64,000 nucleotides of DNA from an uncultured Lachnospiraceae bacterium (GCA_902779445.1 CACZBM010000002.1:62001-126000); one strand, 5' to 3'. Numbered from the stretch's first letter, positions 1-9,970 are shown. Program-made: numbers and translations. Notes: generated by a model not told the origin, from the sequence alone.

Positions 1-874
1 CAAGCCCAAGCCAGTATCCCCGGCTTCTCTCAATGGTACCTCTCATAAAATCCCGTATTACCGCTGTATATACCTTTCCCCAGTCGGTATAGACACAGGC
101 AAGCTCATTATCTTCACCGGTTGGTGCGTGACAGCTTATATATCTTATACCGTTGTCTCTTGCAACGGTTCCTGCATAATTACTGTTTTCATGTACCGTA
201 AGAACATCCACGTCATAGTCGGAAATAAGTTTTTTGGCGCCTTCAGTCTCTTTATCTTTATCAGACCAGCTTCCGGTATAGTAAACATCCACGACCGCAT
301 GCTGGTTTGACCTTCTGCATCCAAGAGTAAAAGCGTTTATTCCCTGTATGACTTCATTATTAGGGAAAGATGCCACATATCCGATGTGGTTTGTCTCAGA
401 GGACTTTCCTGCCACCAGTCCTGCAAGATATCTTGCCTGATAGATACGCCCCGAATACTTTACAAAGTTCTTGTAGTCACCGGTGGGTGCATTGAAGTAG
501 AATATCGTATCGGCATATTCACTGCCGTATTTTTCCATTATCGGTTCATAGCCGTAACTTGAAAAGATAATAGCTTTACATCCGCTTGAAATAAGCTTAT
601 TTACAGCATTTATAAGTGGTTCATCATTTTCTTCCACATTATCCATTATGATAAGCTTAAACCCCAGATTTTCTTCTGCCTCTTTAGCTCCGGTGGCATT
701 TGCTTCATCCCAGCCGGCATCATAACGGCCTCCCTTTAATATAAGACCTATCTTTACGGTATCATCCCTGACTCCGCTCGCGAAAAAAGAAATGGTCAAA
801 TAGAGTAAAATACTGATAAGGATGAACACCGATATGAAAAAGAGATTCATTACAAGCTTGCTTCCCTTATTCAT
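1..874 (-). CDS. BMP-family (PBP1-like) substrate-binding protein, membrane-anchored, 3' end beyond window
   Basis: Partial: about 290 residues are visible and the reading frame stays open to the left edge. ATG at 874 overlaps the end of the upstream gene by 8 bases, so the two are probably translationally coupled. The N-terminus (MNKGSKLVMNLFFISVFIL) is one hydrophobic segment without a lipobox Cys, so it looks membrane-anchored rather than a classical lipoprotein. The following stretch (KIGLILKGGRYDAGWDEAN) is the BMP/PnrA-type start of a periplasmic-binding fold, and the protein clearly resembles its upstream neighbour throughout. BMP proteins usually bind nucleosides for ABC importers. 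No permease or ATPase is visible here, so a sensing role is possible. Ligand unknown. Confidence 0.8.
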   Translation of the reverse strand, partial: MNKGSKLVMNLFFISVFILISILLYLTISFFASGVRDDTVKIGLILKGGRYDAGWDEANATGAKEAEENLGFKLIIMDNVEENDEPLINAVNKLISSGCKAIIFSSYGYEPIMEKYGSEYADTIFYFNAPTGDYKNFVKYSGRIYQARYLAGLVAGKSSETNHIGYVASFPNNEVIQGINAFTLGCRRSNQHAVVDVYYTGSWSDKDKETEGAKKLISDYDVDVLTVHENSNYAGTVARDNGIRYISCHAPTGEDNELACVYTDWGKVYTAVIRDFMRGTIERSRGYWLGL

Positions 875-1973
875 CTATAACCACCCCCGGAACATACCAG
901 TCAATGGTTTTCTGCAGTATATTATCTGTAGCAGATTCTGATGCAGGAATAACGAGATTTCCGTCCCTGTCATATACAGGCCCGTAAAACACATCATATT
1001 CACGGTTTATGAGCTTTTCTCTTTCAGCCAGGACGATGTCTTTTATCTCAGGCTTCACATGGTGTGTAAGAGGCGAAATATCCACCGCTCCCTGATCGAT
1101 CCCGGTGAAGTGATATTCACCTGTAAAACGGTTATACTTACTGTCCTCAATATGTTCTTTGTAAAAGTTGTCCCAGTCCCATACTGCCGCAGAAAGATAA
1201 GTATCCCGGTAAAGATATTCATTATTCATGTGATAACCGATAGTCCAGATCCCTCTCCAATTGGCGATCTCCAGCGGCTTCTTCGAGTTAAGGTGACAGA
1301 CCAGAACATCTGCATTGTGATCATCGATCAGCTTTTTAGTGGCTTCTGATGCCTTGTTATCATCATCCCAGGATCCGGTATATCTTACATAGACAGTTGC
1401 ATCCGGATTTACTTTTCTTACTCCGATCGTGAATGCATCAATACCCCGTATCACTCTGTTGCTGGCAAATGGCGCTGTATATATGATCTCATTGGTCTCA
1501 GTCTGCAATCCGGCCAAAATACCCAGAAGATATCTTGCCTGATACATTCTGCCCATAAAACTGCAATAATTTAATCTGTATCCGGTGCCGTTTGCATTTA
1601 AGAATTCCACCTCGGGATGATCAATTGCAAGATCTCTTGCATACTGTTCATAACCATCATAGTCCAGAATAATGAGATCACATCCATCATTTATGAGCGA
1701 GAGCATCTTATCTTTGCAATACCTGTTAACCGGTACATTTTCATATAACTCAAGGAGAAAATCTTCTTCGGCAGAAACTTTGATAATGGAGTCATAGTGG
1801 GATTCTGACCATCCTCTGTCATCATGGGCTCCGTGCAATATCAAACCGACCCTGAACCTCTTATTCCCCTCATCATCAGCTACAGGTTTTAGTTCAACGC
1901 CCGAAAAGTAAAACATACCTATGATCAGTATAAAAAATAATAGAAAAACTATTATTGTAGTGTTTCGCTTCAT
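867..1973 (-). CDS. BMP-family (PBP1-like) substrate-binding protein, membrane-anchored
   Basis: 368 residues. An N-terminal hydrophobic segment (about residues 6-25) is followed by an extracellular BMP-like domain beginning with FRVGLILHGAHDDRGW. There is no Cys for lipidation. Internal motifs such as GRMYQARYLLGILAGL and RVIRGIDAFTIGVRKVNPDA match the BMP/Med family layout. It is a diverged duplicate of the gene it overlaps downstream (ATG of that gene lies 8 bases inside this one). Tandem BMP-like proteins with N-terminal anchors next to a GGDEF-EAL protein suggest signal sensing rather than bulk uptake, which is inference. It is divergently transcribed from the small LRR gene, with a shared 80-100 base promoter region. 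Confidence 0.8.
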   Translation of the reverse strand: MKRNTTIIVFLLFFILIIGMFYFSGVELKPVADDEGNKRFRVGLILHGAHDDRGWSESHYDSIIKVSAEEDFLLELYENVPVNRYCKDKMLSLINDGCDLIILDYDGYEQYARDLAIDHPEVEFLNANGTGYRLNYCSFMGRMYQARYLLGILAGLQTETNEIIYTAPFASNRVIRGIDAFTIGVRKVNPDATVYVRYTGSWDDDNKASEATKKLIDDHNADVLVCHLNSKKPLEIANWRGIWTIGYHMNNEYLYRDTYLSAAVWDWDNFYKEHIEDSKYNRFTGEYHFTGIDQGAVDISPLTHHVKPEIKDIVLAEREKLINREYDVFYGPVYDRDGNLVIPASESATDNILQKTIDWYVPGVVIDE

Positions 1974-1991
1974 CTCCGGCTACCGAATATA

Positions 1992-2036
1992 TTGCCAATT
2001 TATACAAATAAATGTACTATGGATATACAGTCCATA
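1992..2036 (+). promoter_or_regulatory. Possible divergent promoter with small palindrome
   Basis: On the plus strand TTGCCA (1992-1997) is followed after 17 bases by TACTAT (2015-2020), a moderate sigma70 match placed to serve the LRR gene. A 6-bp inverted repeat TATGGA/TCCATA (2018-2023 and 2031-2036) covers the expected start site and could be an operator. The region also lies just upstream of the divergent BMP gene. Confidence 0.3.
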
Positions 2037-2053
2037 TCAGTTTACCATAATTT

Positions 2054-2602
2054 ATGATATTTTGGAATTCTATGAGAGTATTTAGCGGTTATAAAAAAAG
2101 AATATTGATATTCCTCATGTTATTCACGGGTATATCTGTGTTTTCAGCTTTTCCCACAATGGCTGAGATCAATACTCCGCCTCTTACAAAGCTGGACAGT
2201 CATTCCATGCGTCCTAATAATGTTGTTATGGGGATCCATATCGGGGAAACCGTGACTGAGATAGCAGCAGATACATTCAGAAATCAGATAAACCTGCAGT
2301 ATATCGAGGTTTCAAATGATAACCCTTATTTTACCTCTTTCAGCTACTGCCTCTATGATAAAGATATGACAACTCTAATCTGTTTTCCTCAGGCTATGAT
2401 GAAAGCAGAGATCCCCTCTTCAGTAACAAGGATCAACCAGTATGCTCTTTATGGTGTAGATGTTTATGTGAAGGAAAAGGTAAAGGAAGCCATACGTAAA
2501 AATGCGGAAGCTAAGGGGGTTGAGATGGAATATATCAATCCCACAGTATTCCCCTATGATTATCAGTGGCCTTATACCTGTGAATATCCACTGACGAACT
2601 GA
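2054..2602 (+). CDS. Small secreted BspA-type leucine-rich repeat protein
   Basis: Up to 182 residues. The N-terminus (about residues 13-36) is a signal peptide ending near FPTMA. Residues about 60-130 hold LRR_5/BspA-like segments: an 'ETVTEIAADTFRNQINLQYI' strand and turn, then 'AEIPSSVTRINQYALYGV'. These repeats normally occur in long surface adhesins, so this is a very short, one-to-two-repeat version without a visible wall anchor. An in-frame ATG at 2072 with GGA upstream is an alternative start that would shorten the protein by six residues. It converges on the GGDEF-EAL gene, leaving 15 bases between them. Function unknown beyond probable extracellular location. Confidence 0.65.
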   Translation: MIFWNSMRVFSGYKKRILIFLMLFTGISVFSAFPTMAEINTPPLTKLDSHSMRPNNVVMGIHIGETVTEIAADTFRNQINLQYIEVSNDNPYFTSFSYCLYDKDMTTLICFPQAMMKAEIPSSVTRINQYALYGVDVYVKEKVKEAIRKNAEAKGVEMEYINPTVFPYDYQWPYTCEYPLTN

Positions 2603-2617
2603 GGCGAGGCGGAGCAC

Positions 2618-5257
2618 TTAGATCCCTCCCATCACTTCTTTTTCGAAGTCCTCAACCGGCATGGGCTTGCTGAAGTAATAACCCTGGAACACATCGCATC
2701 CCATTTCGGAGAGGAACTCTACCTGCTCTTTCTTCTCGACACCCTCTGCGATAACTGTCATTCCCAGTTTCTTTGCCATTGATATGACAGAATCTATTAT
2801 AACGGCGGCTCTCTCTTCGTCGTCGGTTTCATTAAGGAATCCCATATCAATCTTCAGAACGTCGATCTTAATATCTTTAAGCATATTTAAGGATGAATAG
2901 CCTGATCCAAAATCATCCATCTCCACTTCAAATCCAAGTTCCTTTAACCTGTCAACAAGCCTTGATCCATCGGTCCTGTCAAGCATCACAGCAGTTTCCG
3001 TGATCTCCAGTTTTAAAGATCCGGGATCTATATCATATTTAGATCTTAATTCATTAAACTTCTTCTCAATATCGATATTGTAAATATCTTTAGGCGAAAT
3101 ATTGACTGAGATCGACAGTTTCTCCAAAGGTGTACCCTTCCAGGTACTGAGGCGCTTCGCTGCCTGTTCCCAGATAAAGTTATCAAGCTTGTAGATCTGA
3201 TTGGTCTTTTCAAGCACCGGTATAAAGTCAGCAGGACTCACGACTTTTCCGCCTGAGATCCACCTGGCAAGGGCTTCCGCTCCCAGAAGATTCCCATCCC
3301 TGTCTACCTGATGCTGGAGATACATTACAAATTCATTATTCTTAAGTGCATTATCGAATTTATTTAACACCTCGTTTTCAAGGAGTGTATCAGTTATCAT
3401 ATCATCGGAATAGTAGATCAGTTCAAACTCTCTGTCACTGTGTACAGACTTCAATGCCATCTCGGTCTTATCAAGCATTATCGCAGGAGAAAGATCCGTA
3501 TCGGAAACCCGGTATACTCCCAGCTGTATTATCATCCTGTAGCTGTCACCCATAGCGGTTTTCTGGAAGTCTTTCATGATATTAGAGATCTCTTCTTCAT
3601 CAAAGACTGATTCATCCATAAGAATCGCAAACCTGTCACCACTTATCCTTGCACATAAAATACCGTTTTCGGCATATTCTTTACTTAATAGCTTTGCTTC
3701 CTTTATGATGATCTCATTTCCTTTTCCGGTACCATATAGCTGGTTAATGATCTTAAAGTTCCTGATATCCGTGCAGATCATCACATGTTCTGATTCTTCA
3801 TGCTCACTTAAGTAAAGGGCCACGGCCTTATAGAAGCCGTCGCGGTTTAAAAGACCTGTGAGTCCGTCATGATTAAACCAGTAATAGGTCTTTGTATCGC
3901 CGGTCTTCTGTGCTGCCTTATCTTTATACATCTCGGTATCTGCTACCTGGACAACGGAATGAGGATCAGTTCCGTCATAAGGATATCTTGCAAAGCCGCA
4001 GCTAATGGAAACATGAAGGGTATTATCCTGAATTGAAACCTTTCTTATCATTGCGTCCTTCATCCGGTGGATCACATCATTGTAGAAATCTTCGTCATGT
4101 GTGCCATGGATAATGACTGCAAACTCATCGCCGCCTATCCTGTATATCACATCTCCATGACGAATGGTGTTACTTATCCTCTCGGCGGTAATATTCAGGA
4201 TCTCATCGCCTGTCCTGTGTCCGTATGTATCATTTATCCTCTTAAATCCGTTTACATCGATAAATACAATACCGTATTCCTCATCATTATCCTTAAGTTC
4301 TTCCAGAGCATCGGAATAAGCCCGCGTATTTTTAAGCTTGGTAAGGGAATCTGAATATGAAAGATTCTTAAGTTCTTTTTCTCTGCTTTTTAATCTGAGG
4401 AAAAGATGAACAATGAATGCAATAAGTACCGACATTACAATCACAACTATGCAGCAGAAAGCTCTCTCGGCAGTAGTTGTCCATCCTCCGTTCATGGATA
4501 TCAGAAAATGCCATACTTCACCGTTAGGCATTACCTTGTCTACTTTAACAGGATCTTTGAGATACTCCGAACCGAAAGACGCCAAAGTTTCCGTTTCATC
4601 TGTAGCTTCATCGGTCTTATACAACATGTAATTATAATTCTGATCTTTTAGGTCAAAAACACCTGCCTTTTCAAGAAGCATATCCACATCCAGAAGCACT
4701 ACTGCAACACCTGTGTAATGCTTATCTCCTTCATTCCTGTCATCATCAGGAACCGGCTGGATTATTGCAAACGCTTTATCACCACTTAAAAGATCAAAGG
4801 AATTTGAGATATGCTGAATTCCCATTTCCTTTGCATAGACAGTATCTTTATATAAAGCCCCGCCCTCTTTAAGGAGAGAATCAAGTTCCGGGGAATAGCT
4901 TTCCATAGGATAGATACTTTCGATATTATCACCTTCATAAATGATAACTGAACGTATCACATCTGAACTGTCATTAATAAAATGATTTGAAACCATATCT
5001 ATCTTATTGATATCTGGCCACTCATCATGACACATGATGTTTATAACATCAGCACAGTAGACACCGTCATCCAATAGCTCCACGATCCTGGATCCGGATG
5101 CCTGTCCTGCCCCGATTGCTCTTTCCATACGGAGCTTTCTGTAATAATGGTCGATGTTTACGAGAAAAATCGTGAATAAAGCAACGCACAGGATAAAAAC
5201 TATCTCTGCACCCATAAAATTCAGTATTCTGTTTTTCTCTTTTATGTTTATACGCAT
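2618..5257 (-). CDS. Membrane GGDEF-GGDEF-EAL cyclic di-GMP signalling protein
   Basis: 879 residues. TM helices lie near 13-33 and 268-290 and enclose an extracellular sensor region (Cache-like by position, weakly conserved). A first GGDEF domain (about 300-455) has the intact motif RIGGDEF. A second GGDEF-like domain (about 460-615) has RISGDRF and is probably catalytically dead. The EAL domain (about 625-875) keeps AEALARW, EITET, DDFGSGYSSL, LKID, AEGVE and QGYYFSKP, so it should be an active c-di-GMP phosphodiesterase. The protein may both make and degrade c-di-GMP under control of an external signal. It lies downstream of the chemoreceptor gene in the same direction, separated by a hairpin. 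The ribosome binding site is weak. Confidence 0.93.
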   Translation of the reverse strand: MRINIKEKNRILNFMGAEIVFILCVALFTIFLVNIDHYYRKLRMERAIGAGQASGSRIVELLDDGVYCADVINIMCHDEWPDINKIDMVSNHFINDSSDVIRSVIIYEGDNIESIYPMESYSPELDSLLKEGGALYKDTVYAKEMGIQHISNSFDLLSGDKAFAIIQPVPDDDRNEGDKHYTGVAVVLLDVDMLLEKAGVFDLKDQNYNYMLYKTDEATDETETLASFGSEYLKDPVKVDKVMPNGEVWHFLISMNGGWTTTAERAFCCIVVIVMSVLIAFIVHLFLRLKSREKELKNLSYSDSLTKLKNTRAYSDALEELKDNDEEYGIVFIDVNGFKRINDTYGHRTGDEILNITAERISNTIRHGDVIYRIGGDEFAVIIHGTHDEDFYNDVIHRMKDAMIRKVSIQDNTLHVSISCGFARYPYDGTDPHSVVQVADTEMYKDKAAQKTGDTKTYYWFNHDGLTGLLNRDGFYKAVALYLSEHEESEHVMICTDIRNFKIINQLYGTGKGNEIIIKEAKLLSKEYAENGILCARISGDRFAILMDESVFDEEEISNIMKDFQKTAMGDSYRMIIQLGVYRVSDTDLSPAIMLDKTEMALKSVHSDREFELIYYSDDMITDTLLENEVLNKFDNALKNNEFVMYLQHQVDRDGNLLGAEALARWISGGKVVSPADFIPVLEKTNQIYKLDNFIWEQAAKRLSTWKGTPLEKLSISVNISPKDIYNIDIEKKFNELRSKYDIDPGSLKLEITETAVMLDRTDGSRLVDRLKELGFEVEMDDFGSGYSSLNMLKDIKIDVLKIDMGFLNETDDEERAAVIIDSVISMAKKLGMTVIAEGVEKKEQVEFLSEMGCDVFQGYYFSKPMPVEDFEKEVMGGI

Positions 5258-5328
5258 GTTAAACTCACAAACGCTTCGCTTTTTGCTCGTTATAAAATCG
5301 CTGCTGGCGCAGCTCTTTATATATCAAG

Positions 5329-5353
5329 AGAGGGGGAGAATGACTCCCCCTCT
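5329..5353 (-). terminator. Hairpin after chemoreceptor gene
   Basis: Perfect 10-bp stem AGAGGGGGAG (5329-5338) and CTCCCCCTCT (5344-5353) with a 5-base loop, about 30 bases past the chemoreceptor stop. There is no good U-tract on either strand, so it is a likely but imperfect intrinsic terminator or a transcript-stabilising hairpin. Confidence 0.5.
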
Positions 5354-5381
5354 GCAAAATGTAGATATTTCAGGAAAACTG

Positions 5382-7415
5382 TCAGTTTTTGAAGAATTCC
5401 ATCTCTTCATTAAGCTTCTTTGCGATATCCTTGAGGTTATTGGCACTGCCTGCAAGGGTTGTAACCGTAGCGGAAAGCTCTTCCATGGAAGCTCCGGTCT
5501 CCTCACTGCTCGCCGCGTTCTCCTGCGAGATAGCTGAGAGTGCGCTCATGGCATCCACAACCGTATCCTTGGAATTATCACAGGTCGTAGCGCCTTCTGA
5601 GATCTGCTGAACTCCGCCAACAGTATCGTTGATGTCACCGATCATACCGCTTATGGACTCGATCGTCTCACCGAGAGCTGTCTGCTGTTCCATATTTCCG
5701 TTTCTTACTTCATCAGCAACGCCAACTGCAGCATTGGACTGCTCTAAGAGAACATCCATCTCCTTACGGATCTCTTCTGCCATGATCCTCGAGTCATCAG
5801 CCAGCTTTCCGATCTCTTCCGCAACAACCGCGAATCCGCGTCCTGCCTCTCCTGCTCTTGCTGCCTCGATGGAAGCATTGAGTGACAGAAGGTTTGTCTG
5901 GCTTGCGATAGAGGAAATGCCCTCTACCTTCTCGTTAATATTGGATACAGCATTCTGTGTAGCTTCGATCGCATGCGTGATATCGTCGATCTTGCTGGTC
6001 ATTTCAGAAGATGATGTCTGGAGAGCTTCCAGAGACTTGCTTGAAACCTCGGATGCTTCCTTCATCTTGCCTGCGAGACCCTGAAGAGTTCCGGAAGAAC
6101 TCTGTACATCATGCACTGCGTCTCCGATCCTGCCCACGTTCTCGGATGCCGACTGTATCTCGTCAGCCTGCTGTGTAGCACCGCTTGCGATCTGCTGAAC
6201 TGCATTTGATACGTCCTCTGTGGTCTGGGAGATCTGATCAGCCATATCCGAAAGTTCCTCGGATGATTCTCCTACATTCACTGCAGATCTCTTGATATTG
6301 GCAACGATATTAGAGAGATGATCTATCACGGAATTCATTGCCCTCGACATCATTCCGAACTCGTCTTTCTTCCTGTCATATTTCTGAACAGGTGCGAATC
6401 TTCCGTCAGCAAGCTGTCCCAGGGATTCCTGTACCGCGTGTATCGGATCCGTAAAGCTCTTTGCCATCAGGAATGATATAACTATAGCTATGATGAGCAT
6501 TATCACACCAACGATACATGTAGCAACAGCAGAGCTTCTGGCTGCGGCAAGGACAACCTTTGAATTATTAGCTGTTACAACAGAGAAAGTGGTCAAAGGC
6601 TCATGTACGTATGCTATATATGCGCTGTAACCCTTTCCTGTATCTGCAGAATAAAATCCTTCCTGCTTACCGGATGTCATAAATTCGGAAGTGCCTCTGT
6701 TCTCTTCTTCGTGGGCACCTTCTCCGTACTCATACTGTGCATGTGCCAGGAGATCACCGTTTCTGTCGGCTACGAAAGCATCACTGGACTCTTCGGCAAG
6801 TAACTTATGAAGGTCAGAAAGCTCATAGTTTCTCTGAACTATTCCTATTGTTTCAGTAGTGCTGCCTTCTGCGAAAATAGGAACCGCAATGGTTATCTGT
6901 CTCGCGCCGGTAGACTTGCTGACAATAAGGTCGGATATATAGGGGGTACCTGCCATAGCTTTCTTGAAATATTCTCTATCGGAAACATCCACACAGTCAC
7001 CCTTGGTTCTAAGTACCTGCATTCCGTCGCCGCCGGTAATAACAGTGCCGTTTCCGTCATCCAAGAACTTGTCGATCGCAGCCATCTGTGCGAGGACATT
7101 CTCGGCAGGAACCGTCTGCCCACTTGGATCATTTAAAAAGGCAATGGTACTGGGAGCGTCTGCCAATGCTGTCATTGCAGACATATTGGATTCAAGGATC
7201 TTTGAAAACTCAGCTTCAATGTACCATGCCTGCCACTCCAGAACGTCCTGGGCATCAGCCATGGCCTTTTTGGTAGAATTAACGTAGCTTACGATACTGG
7301 TTATGATAAGCGGTATCGCAGTAACAAGTATCATTACGACTACCAGTTTAGTCTTGATACTGTCAATAAATGCTACTGAAGAATTTGAGGATTTACCTCC
7401 GTTTTTCTTGCTCAT
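5382..7415 (-). CDS. Methyl-accepting chemotaxis protein with Cache sensor
   Basis: 677 residues. TM1 is at about 22-44, followed by an extracellular double-Cache-type domain containing [17 protein letters not shown] and [13 protein letters not shown]2 is at about 296-317, followed by a HAMP linker ([19 protein letters not shown]) and a long cytoplasmic coiled coil. The signalling tip [18 protein letters not shown] followed by [20 protein letters not shown] is canonical and should contact CheA/CheW. There is no CheR-tethering C-terminal pentapeptide. The start at 7415 has a strong AGGAGG seven bases upstream. It lies only 28 bases after tpiA with no terminator between, so it may be transcribed with the glycolytic genes. 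Ligand unknown; Cache domains of this type often bind amino acids or small carboxylates. Confidence 0.95.
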   Translation of the reverse strand: MSKKNGGKSSNSSVAFIDSIKTKLVVVMILVTAIPLIITSIVSYVNSTKKAMADAQDVLEWQAWYIEAEFSKILESNMSAMTALADAPSTIAFLNDPSGQTVPAENVLAQMAAIDKFLDDGNGTVITGGDGMQVLRTKGDCVDVSDREYFKKAMAGTPYISDLIVSKSTGARQITIAVPIFAEGSTTETIGIVQRNYELSDLHKLLAEESSDAFVADRNGDLLAHAQYEYGEGAHEEENRGTSEFMTSGKQEGFYSADTGKGYSAYIAYVHEPLTTFSVVTANNSKVVLAAARSSAVATCIVGVIMLIIAIVISFLMAKSFTDPIHAVQESLGQLADGRFAPVQKYDRKKDEFGMMSRAMNSVIDHLSNIVANIKRSAVNVGESSEELSDMADQISQTTEDVSNAVQQIASGATQQADEIQSASENVGRIGDAVHDVQSSSGTLQGLAGKMKEASEVSSKSLEALQTSSSEMTSKIDDITHAIEATQNAVSNINEKVEGISSIASQTNLLSLNASIEAARAGEAGRGFAVVAEEIGKLADDSRIMAEEIRKEMDVLLEQSNAAVGVADEVRNGNMEQQTALGETIESISGMIGDINDTVGGVQQISEGATTCDNSKDTVVDAMSALSAISQENAASSEETGASMEELSATVTTLAGSANNLKDIAKKLNEEMEFFKN

Positions 7416-7443
7416 AGTGAACCTCCTATATTAATTGTATATT

Positions 7444-8190
7444 TCAGGCATTTACTATCTTGCCGAAATCTTCCTTTAAGGATGCTCCGCCTATAAGACC
7501 ACCGTCAATATTGGGCTTGCTTAAAAGCTCTGCAGCATTTCCCGCATTCATGGATCCGCCATACTGAATACGTACTTCTTCAGCTGTTGCGCTGTCATAC
7601 ATCTCAGCAATAAGATCCCTTATGAGCTTGCAGACTTCTTCTGCCTGATCAGCAGTTGCTGTTTCGCCGGTTCCGATAGCCCAGATAGGCTCATAAGCAA
7701 TTACCAGCTTTTTAACCTGATCTGCGGTTACACCATCAAGATCCCATGTGATCTGTCTCTTGATCCATTCCTTAAATGTTCCTGCCTTACGGAGTGCAAG
7801 TGACTCTCCACAGCAGAGAATGGGTGAAAGGCCTGCTTCAAATGCCTTTTTAACCTTTGCATTTATAAGTATATCATTTTCTCCGAAAATGTCTCTTCTT
7901 TCTGAGTGTCCGATAATGATATATTTTACTCCTGCGTCCTTGAGCATGGGAGCTGAGATCTCTCCGGTAAAAGCACCTTTGTCCTCAATATAGAAGTTTT
8001 CTGCACCGAGTTCTACATTTGTGCCTTTGATCGTTTCCGCTACGGGAACTATATCTATAGCGGGCACACAGTAAACAACGTCTACAGCGTCATTTTTTAC
8101 AAGATCCTTTAATGTCTTACAGAGCTCCACTGCTTCGCTGGGAGTCTTGTTCATCTTCCAGTTTCCTGCGATTATTCTTCTTCTGGCCAT
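7444..8190 (-). CDS. tpiA: Triosephosphate isomerase
   Basis: 248 residues, the normal family length. It interconverts dihydroxyacetone phosphate and glyceraldehyde 3-phosphate in the cytoplasm. The N-terminus GNWKMNKT carries the substrate-binding Asn/Lys, IIGHSERR holds the electrophilic His, and [11 protein letters not shown] holds the catalytic Glu. The C-terminal phosphate-binding loops ([18 protein letters not shown]) are present. AAAGGAGAT sits just upstream of the start. It follows pgk in the same direction but is separated by about 450 bases filled by an inverted pair of hairpin elements, which may split or attenuate the transcript. Confidence 0.98.
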   Translation of the reverse strand: MARRRIIAGNWKMNKTPSEAVELCKTLKDLVKNDAVDVVYCVPAIDIVPVAETIKGTNVELGAENFYIEDKGAFTGEISAPMLKDAGVKYIIIGHSERRDIFGENDILINAKVKKAFEAGLSPILCCGESLALRKAGTFKEWIKRQITWDLDGVTADQVKKLVIAYEPIWAIGTGETATADQAEEVCKLIRDLIAEMYDSATAEEVRIQYGGSMNAGNAAELLSKPNIDGGLIGGASLKEDFGKIVNA

Positions 8191-8241
8191 TTTAATATCT
8201 CCTTTGTATTTTATTATTCTCTTGACGCCGCTTCTGAATCC

Positions 8242-8608
8242 AGGTATTTCTGAACGGCTCAGACGATTCTAAATTCTCCGTTCGTCACGTGACGGGTTCT
8301 CATGTCGTTCGCCTAAAGCATGCTCACTCAGTCGAACCACGTGACTCCGGATCATTAAGAATCGCTGGCTAATTGTTCAAAAACACATATCTTCGTTAGC
8401 AGCTGTGTAATGGCATACAAAATATGCGGAATTATTATGTATCTGGTCGAAGCGGAACGAAAGTATTGGCTCACAATTAGCCAGCGATTCTTAGCGAACC
8501 GGAATTCTGTAGTGCGACTGAGCGAGCACGCTTCAGGCGAGCGACAAGAGCACTTGCTACAGAATGAACGGTGAGCTTAGAATCCGTCTGAGCCGTGAGC
8601 AAATACTT
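8242..8608. repeat. Large imperfect inverted repeat: two hairpin elements head to head
   Basis: Arms of about 122 bases (8255-8376 and 8473-8595) are imperfect reverse complements, with a 96-base spacer; similarity extends outward to about 8242 and 8608. The inner ends (TAAGAATCGCTGGCTAATTG) match exactly and the middles share the core GTCGYTCGCCTRAAGCRTGC. Within each arm the core is enclosed by its own short stem: GTCACGTG (8284-8291) with CACGTGAC (8338-8345) on the left, and ATTCTGTAG (8504-8512) with CTACAGAAT (8557-8565) on the right. The stems differ in sequence but each is perfectly self-complementary. This occupies nearly the whole pgk-tpiA gap; no protein-coding gene is seen in it. 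Confidence 0.9.
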
Positions 8609-8637
8609 TCTTCCGCAAGACCAGTAACACTAATATT

Positions 8638-9876
8638 TTACTTGTCGTCTGCGGATATAACACCGGGAAGCTCTTTACCCTCGAGGAACTCAAGAGAAGC
8701 ACCGCCTCCGGTTGAAATATGGGTCATCTTGTCGCCGAAGCCTAAGTTATTAACGGCTGCTGCGGAATCACCACCACCGATAATGGTAGTAGCATCTGTA
8801 GCTGCAAGTGCCTCTGCTACTGCAATGGTACCAGCTGCGAGGACAGGGTTCTCAGAAACGCCCATAGGTCCGTTCCAAACAACAGTCTTTGCAGACTTAA
8901 CAGCATCTGCATATATCTCTCTGGTCTTAGGTCCGATATCAAGACCTTCCTTGTCATCAGGAATAGCATCGGTGCTTACAACTTCGGTTGCAAGGTCGGG
9001 TCTGTCGATAGGATCCGGGAATCCGTCAGCTGCAACAGTATCTACCGGAAGTAAAAGCTTCTTGCCGAGCTTCTCAGCTTTGGCGATCATTTCCTTACAG
9101 TAATCAAGTTTGCTGTCGTCGATAAGTGACTTTCCTACCTTACCGCCCTGAGCCTTAACGAAGGTATAAGCCATTCCACCACCGATAATAAGAGTATCGC
9201 ACTTATTAAGGAGATTGTCGATAACTGCAAGCTTATCTGCAACCTTTGCTCCACCGAGGATAGCTACGAAAGGACGAACCGGATTCTCAACCGCATTTCC
9301 GAGGAACTTGATCTCCTTCTCCATAAGGTATCCTACAGCGTTTGTGCCGCCCTTCTTTGAAATATACTTTGTAACAACTGCAACAGAAGCATGTGCTCTG
9401 TGAGCTGAACCGAAAGCATCACATACATAGTCATCAGCAAGAGCTGAAAGCTCTTCTGCAAACTTTTCGCCGGCCTTTTCGGGCTTTGTCTCTTCCTCAA
9501 GACGGAATCTGGTGTTCTGAAGAAGAACAATATCTCCGTCACTCATAGCCTCAACAGCCTTTGTAGCTGCATCTCCGGTAACGTTATCATCATCGATGAA
9601 TTTAACGTCCTTGCCAAGCTTCTCAGAAAGCCTCTTTGCAACGGGAGCTAAAGACTTTCCGTCTTTATCATCTGCAGTCTTAACCTTTCCAAGGTGTGAG
9701 CAGAGGATGACCTTTGCGCCATCACCTACAAGCTTCTTGATAGTAGGAAGTGCAGCCACGATCCTTGTTTCATCTGTGATCTCACCGCCCTTAAGGGGTA
9801 CGTTAAAGTCGCAGCGTACAAGAACTCTTCTTCCCTTTGCATTAAAATCATCAACAGTCTTCTTATTAAGAGCCAT
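8638..9876 (-). CDS. pgk: Phosphoglycerate kinase
   Basis: 412 residues. It transfers phosphate from 1,3-bisphosphoglycerate to ADP, the first ATP-yielding step of glycolysis. The N-terminal domain shows the substrate Arg/Asp motif [17 protein letters not shown] and the basic patch residues. The hinge and nucleotide domain show [37 protein letters not shown] and the terminal GGGDSAAAV and [20 protein letters not shown]. The start is preceded by a strong AGGAGG. It lies 94 bases downstream of gapA, after a good terminator hairpin, so read-through or processing would be needed for cotranscription. Confidence 0.98.
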   Translation of the reverse strand: MALNKKTVDDFNAKGRRVLVRCDFNVPLKGGEITDETRIVAALPTIKKLVGDGAKVILCSHLGKVKTADDKDGKSLAPVAKRLSEKLGKDVKFIDDDNVTGDAATKAVEAMSDGDIVLLQNTRFRLEEETKPEKAGEKFAEELSALADDYVCDAFGSAHRAHASVAVVTKYISKKGGTNAVGYLMEKEIKFLGNAVENPVRPFVAILGGAKVADKLAVIDNLLNKCDTLIIGGGMAYTFVKAQGGKVGKSLIDDSKLDYCKEMIAKAEKLGKKLLLPVDTVAADGFPDPIDRPDLATEVVSTDAIPDDKEGLDIGPKTREIYADAVKSAKTVVWNGPMGVSENPVLAAGTIAVAEALAATDATTIIGGGDSAAAVNNLGFGDKMTHISTGGGASLEFLEGKELPGVISADDK

Positions 9877-9894
9877 TATTATAATTCCTCCTGA

Positions 9895-9935
9895 AATAAA
9901 ATAAAGCGATCCGGCCCCTTTTTGGACCGGACCGC
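9895..9935 (-). terminator. Intrinsic terminator or attenuator between gapA and pgk
   Basis: Stem 9906-9918 paired with 9924-9935 (GCGGTCCGGTCC-type, strongly G+C) with a 5-base loop, followed on the minus strand by a T-rich tract. It probably lets gapA be expressed more strongly than pgk. Confidence 0.7.
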
Positions 9936-9970
9936 CTTTTAGTCGATCATATTTACCCTTGAACCGGTAA

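Noticed and set aside
5629..6084. 151-residue open frame opposite the chemoreceptor
   Set aside because: Shadow of the strongly conserved MCP signalling domain on the other strand; no ribosome site and low-complexity Ser/Thr/Ala composition.
8564..9103. 179-residue open frame opposite pgk
   Set aside because: Overlaps the conserved pgk reading frame antisense and starts inside the inverted repeat; no family resemblance.
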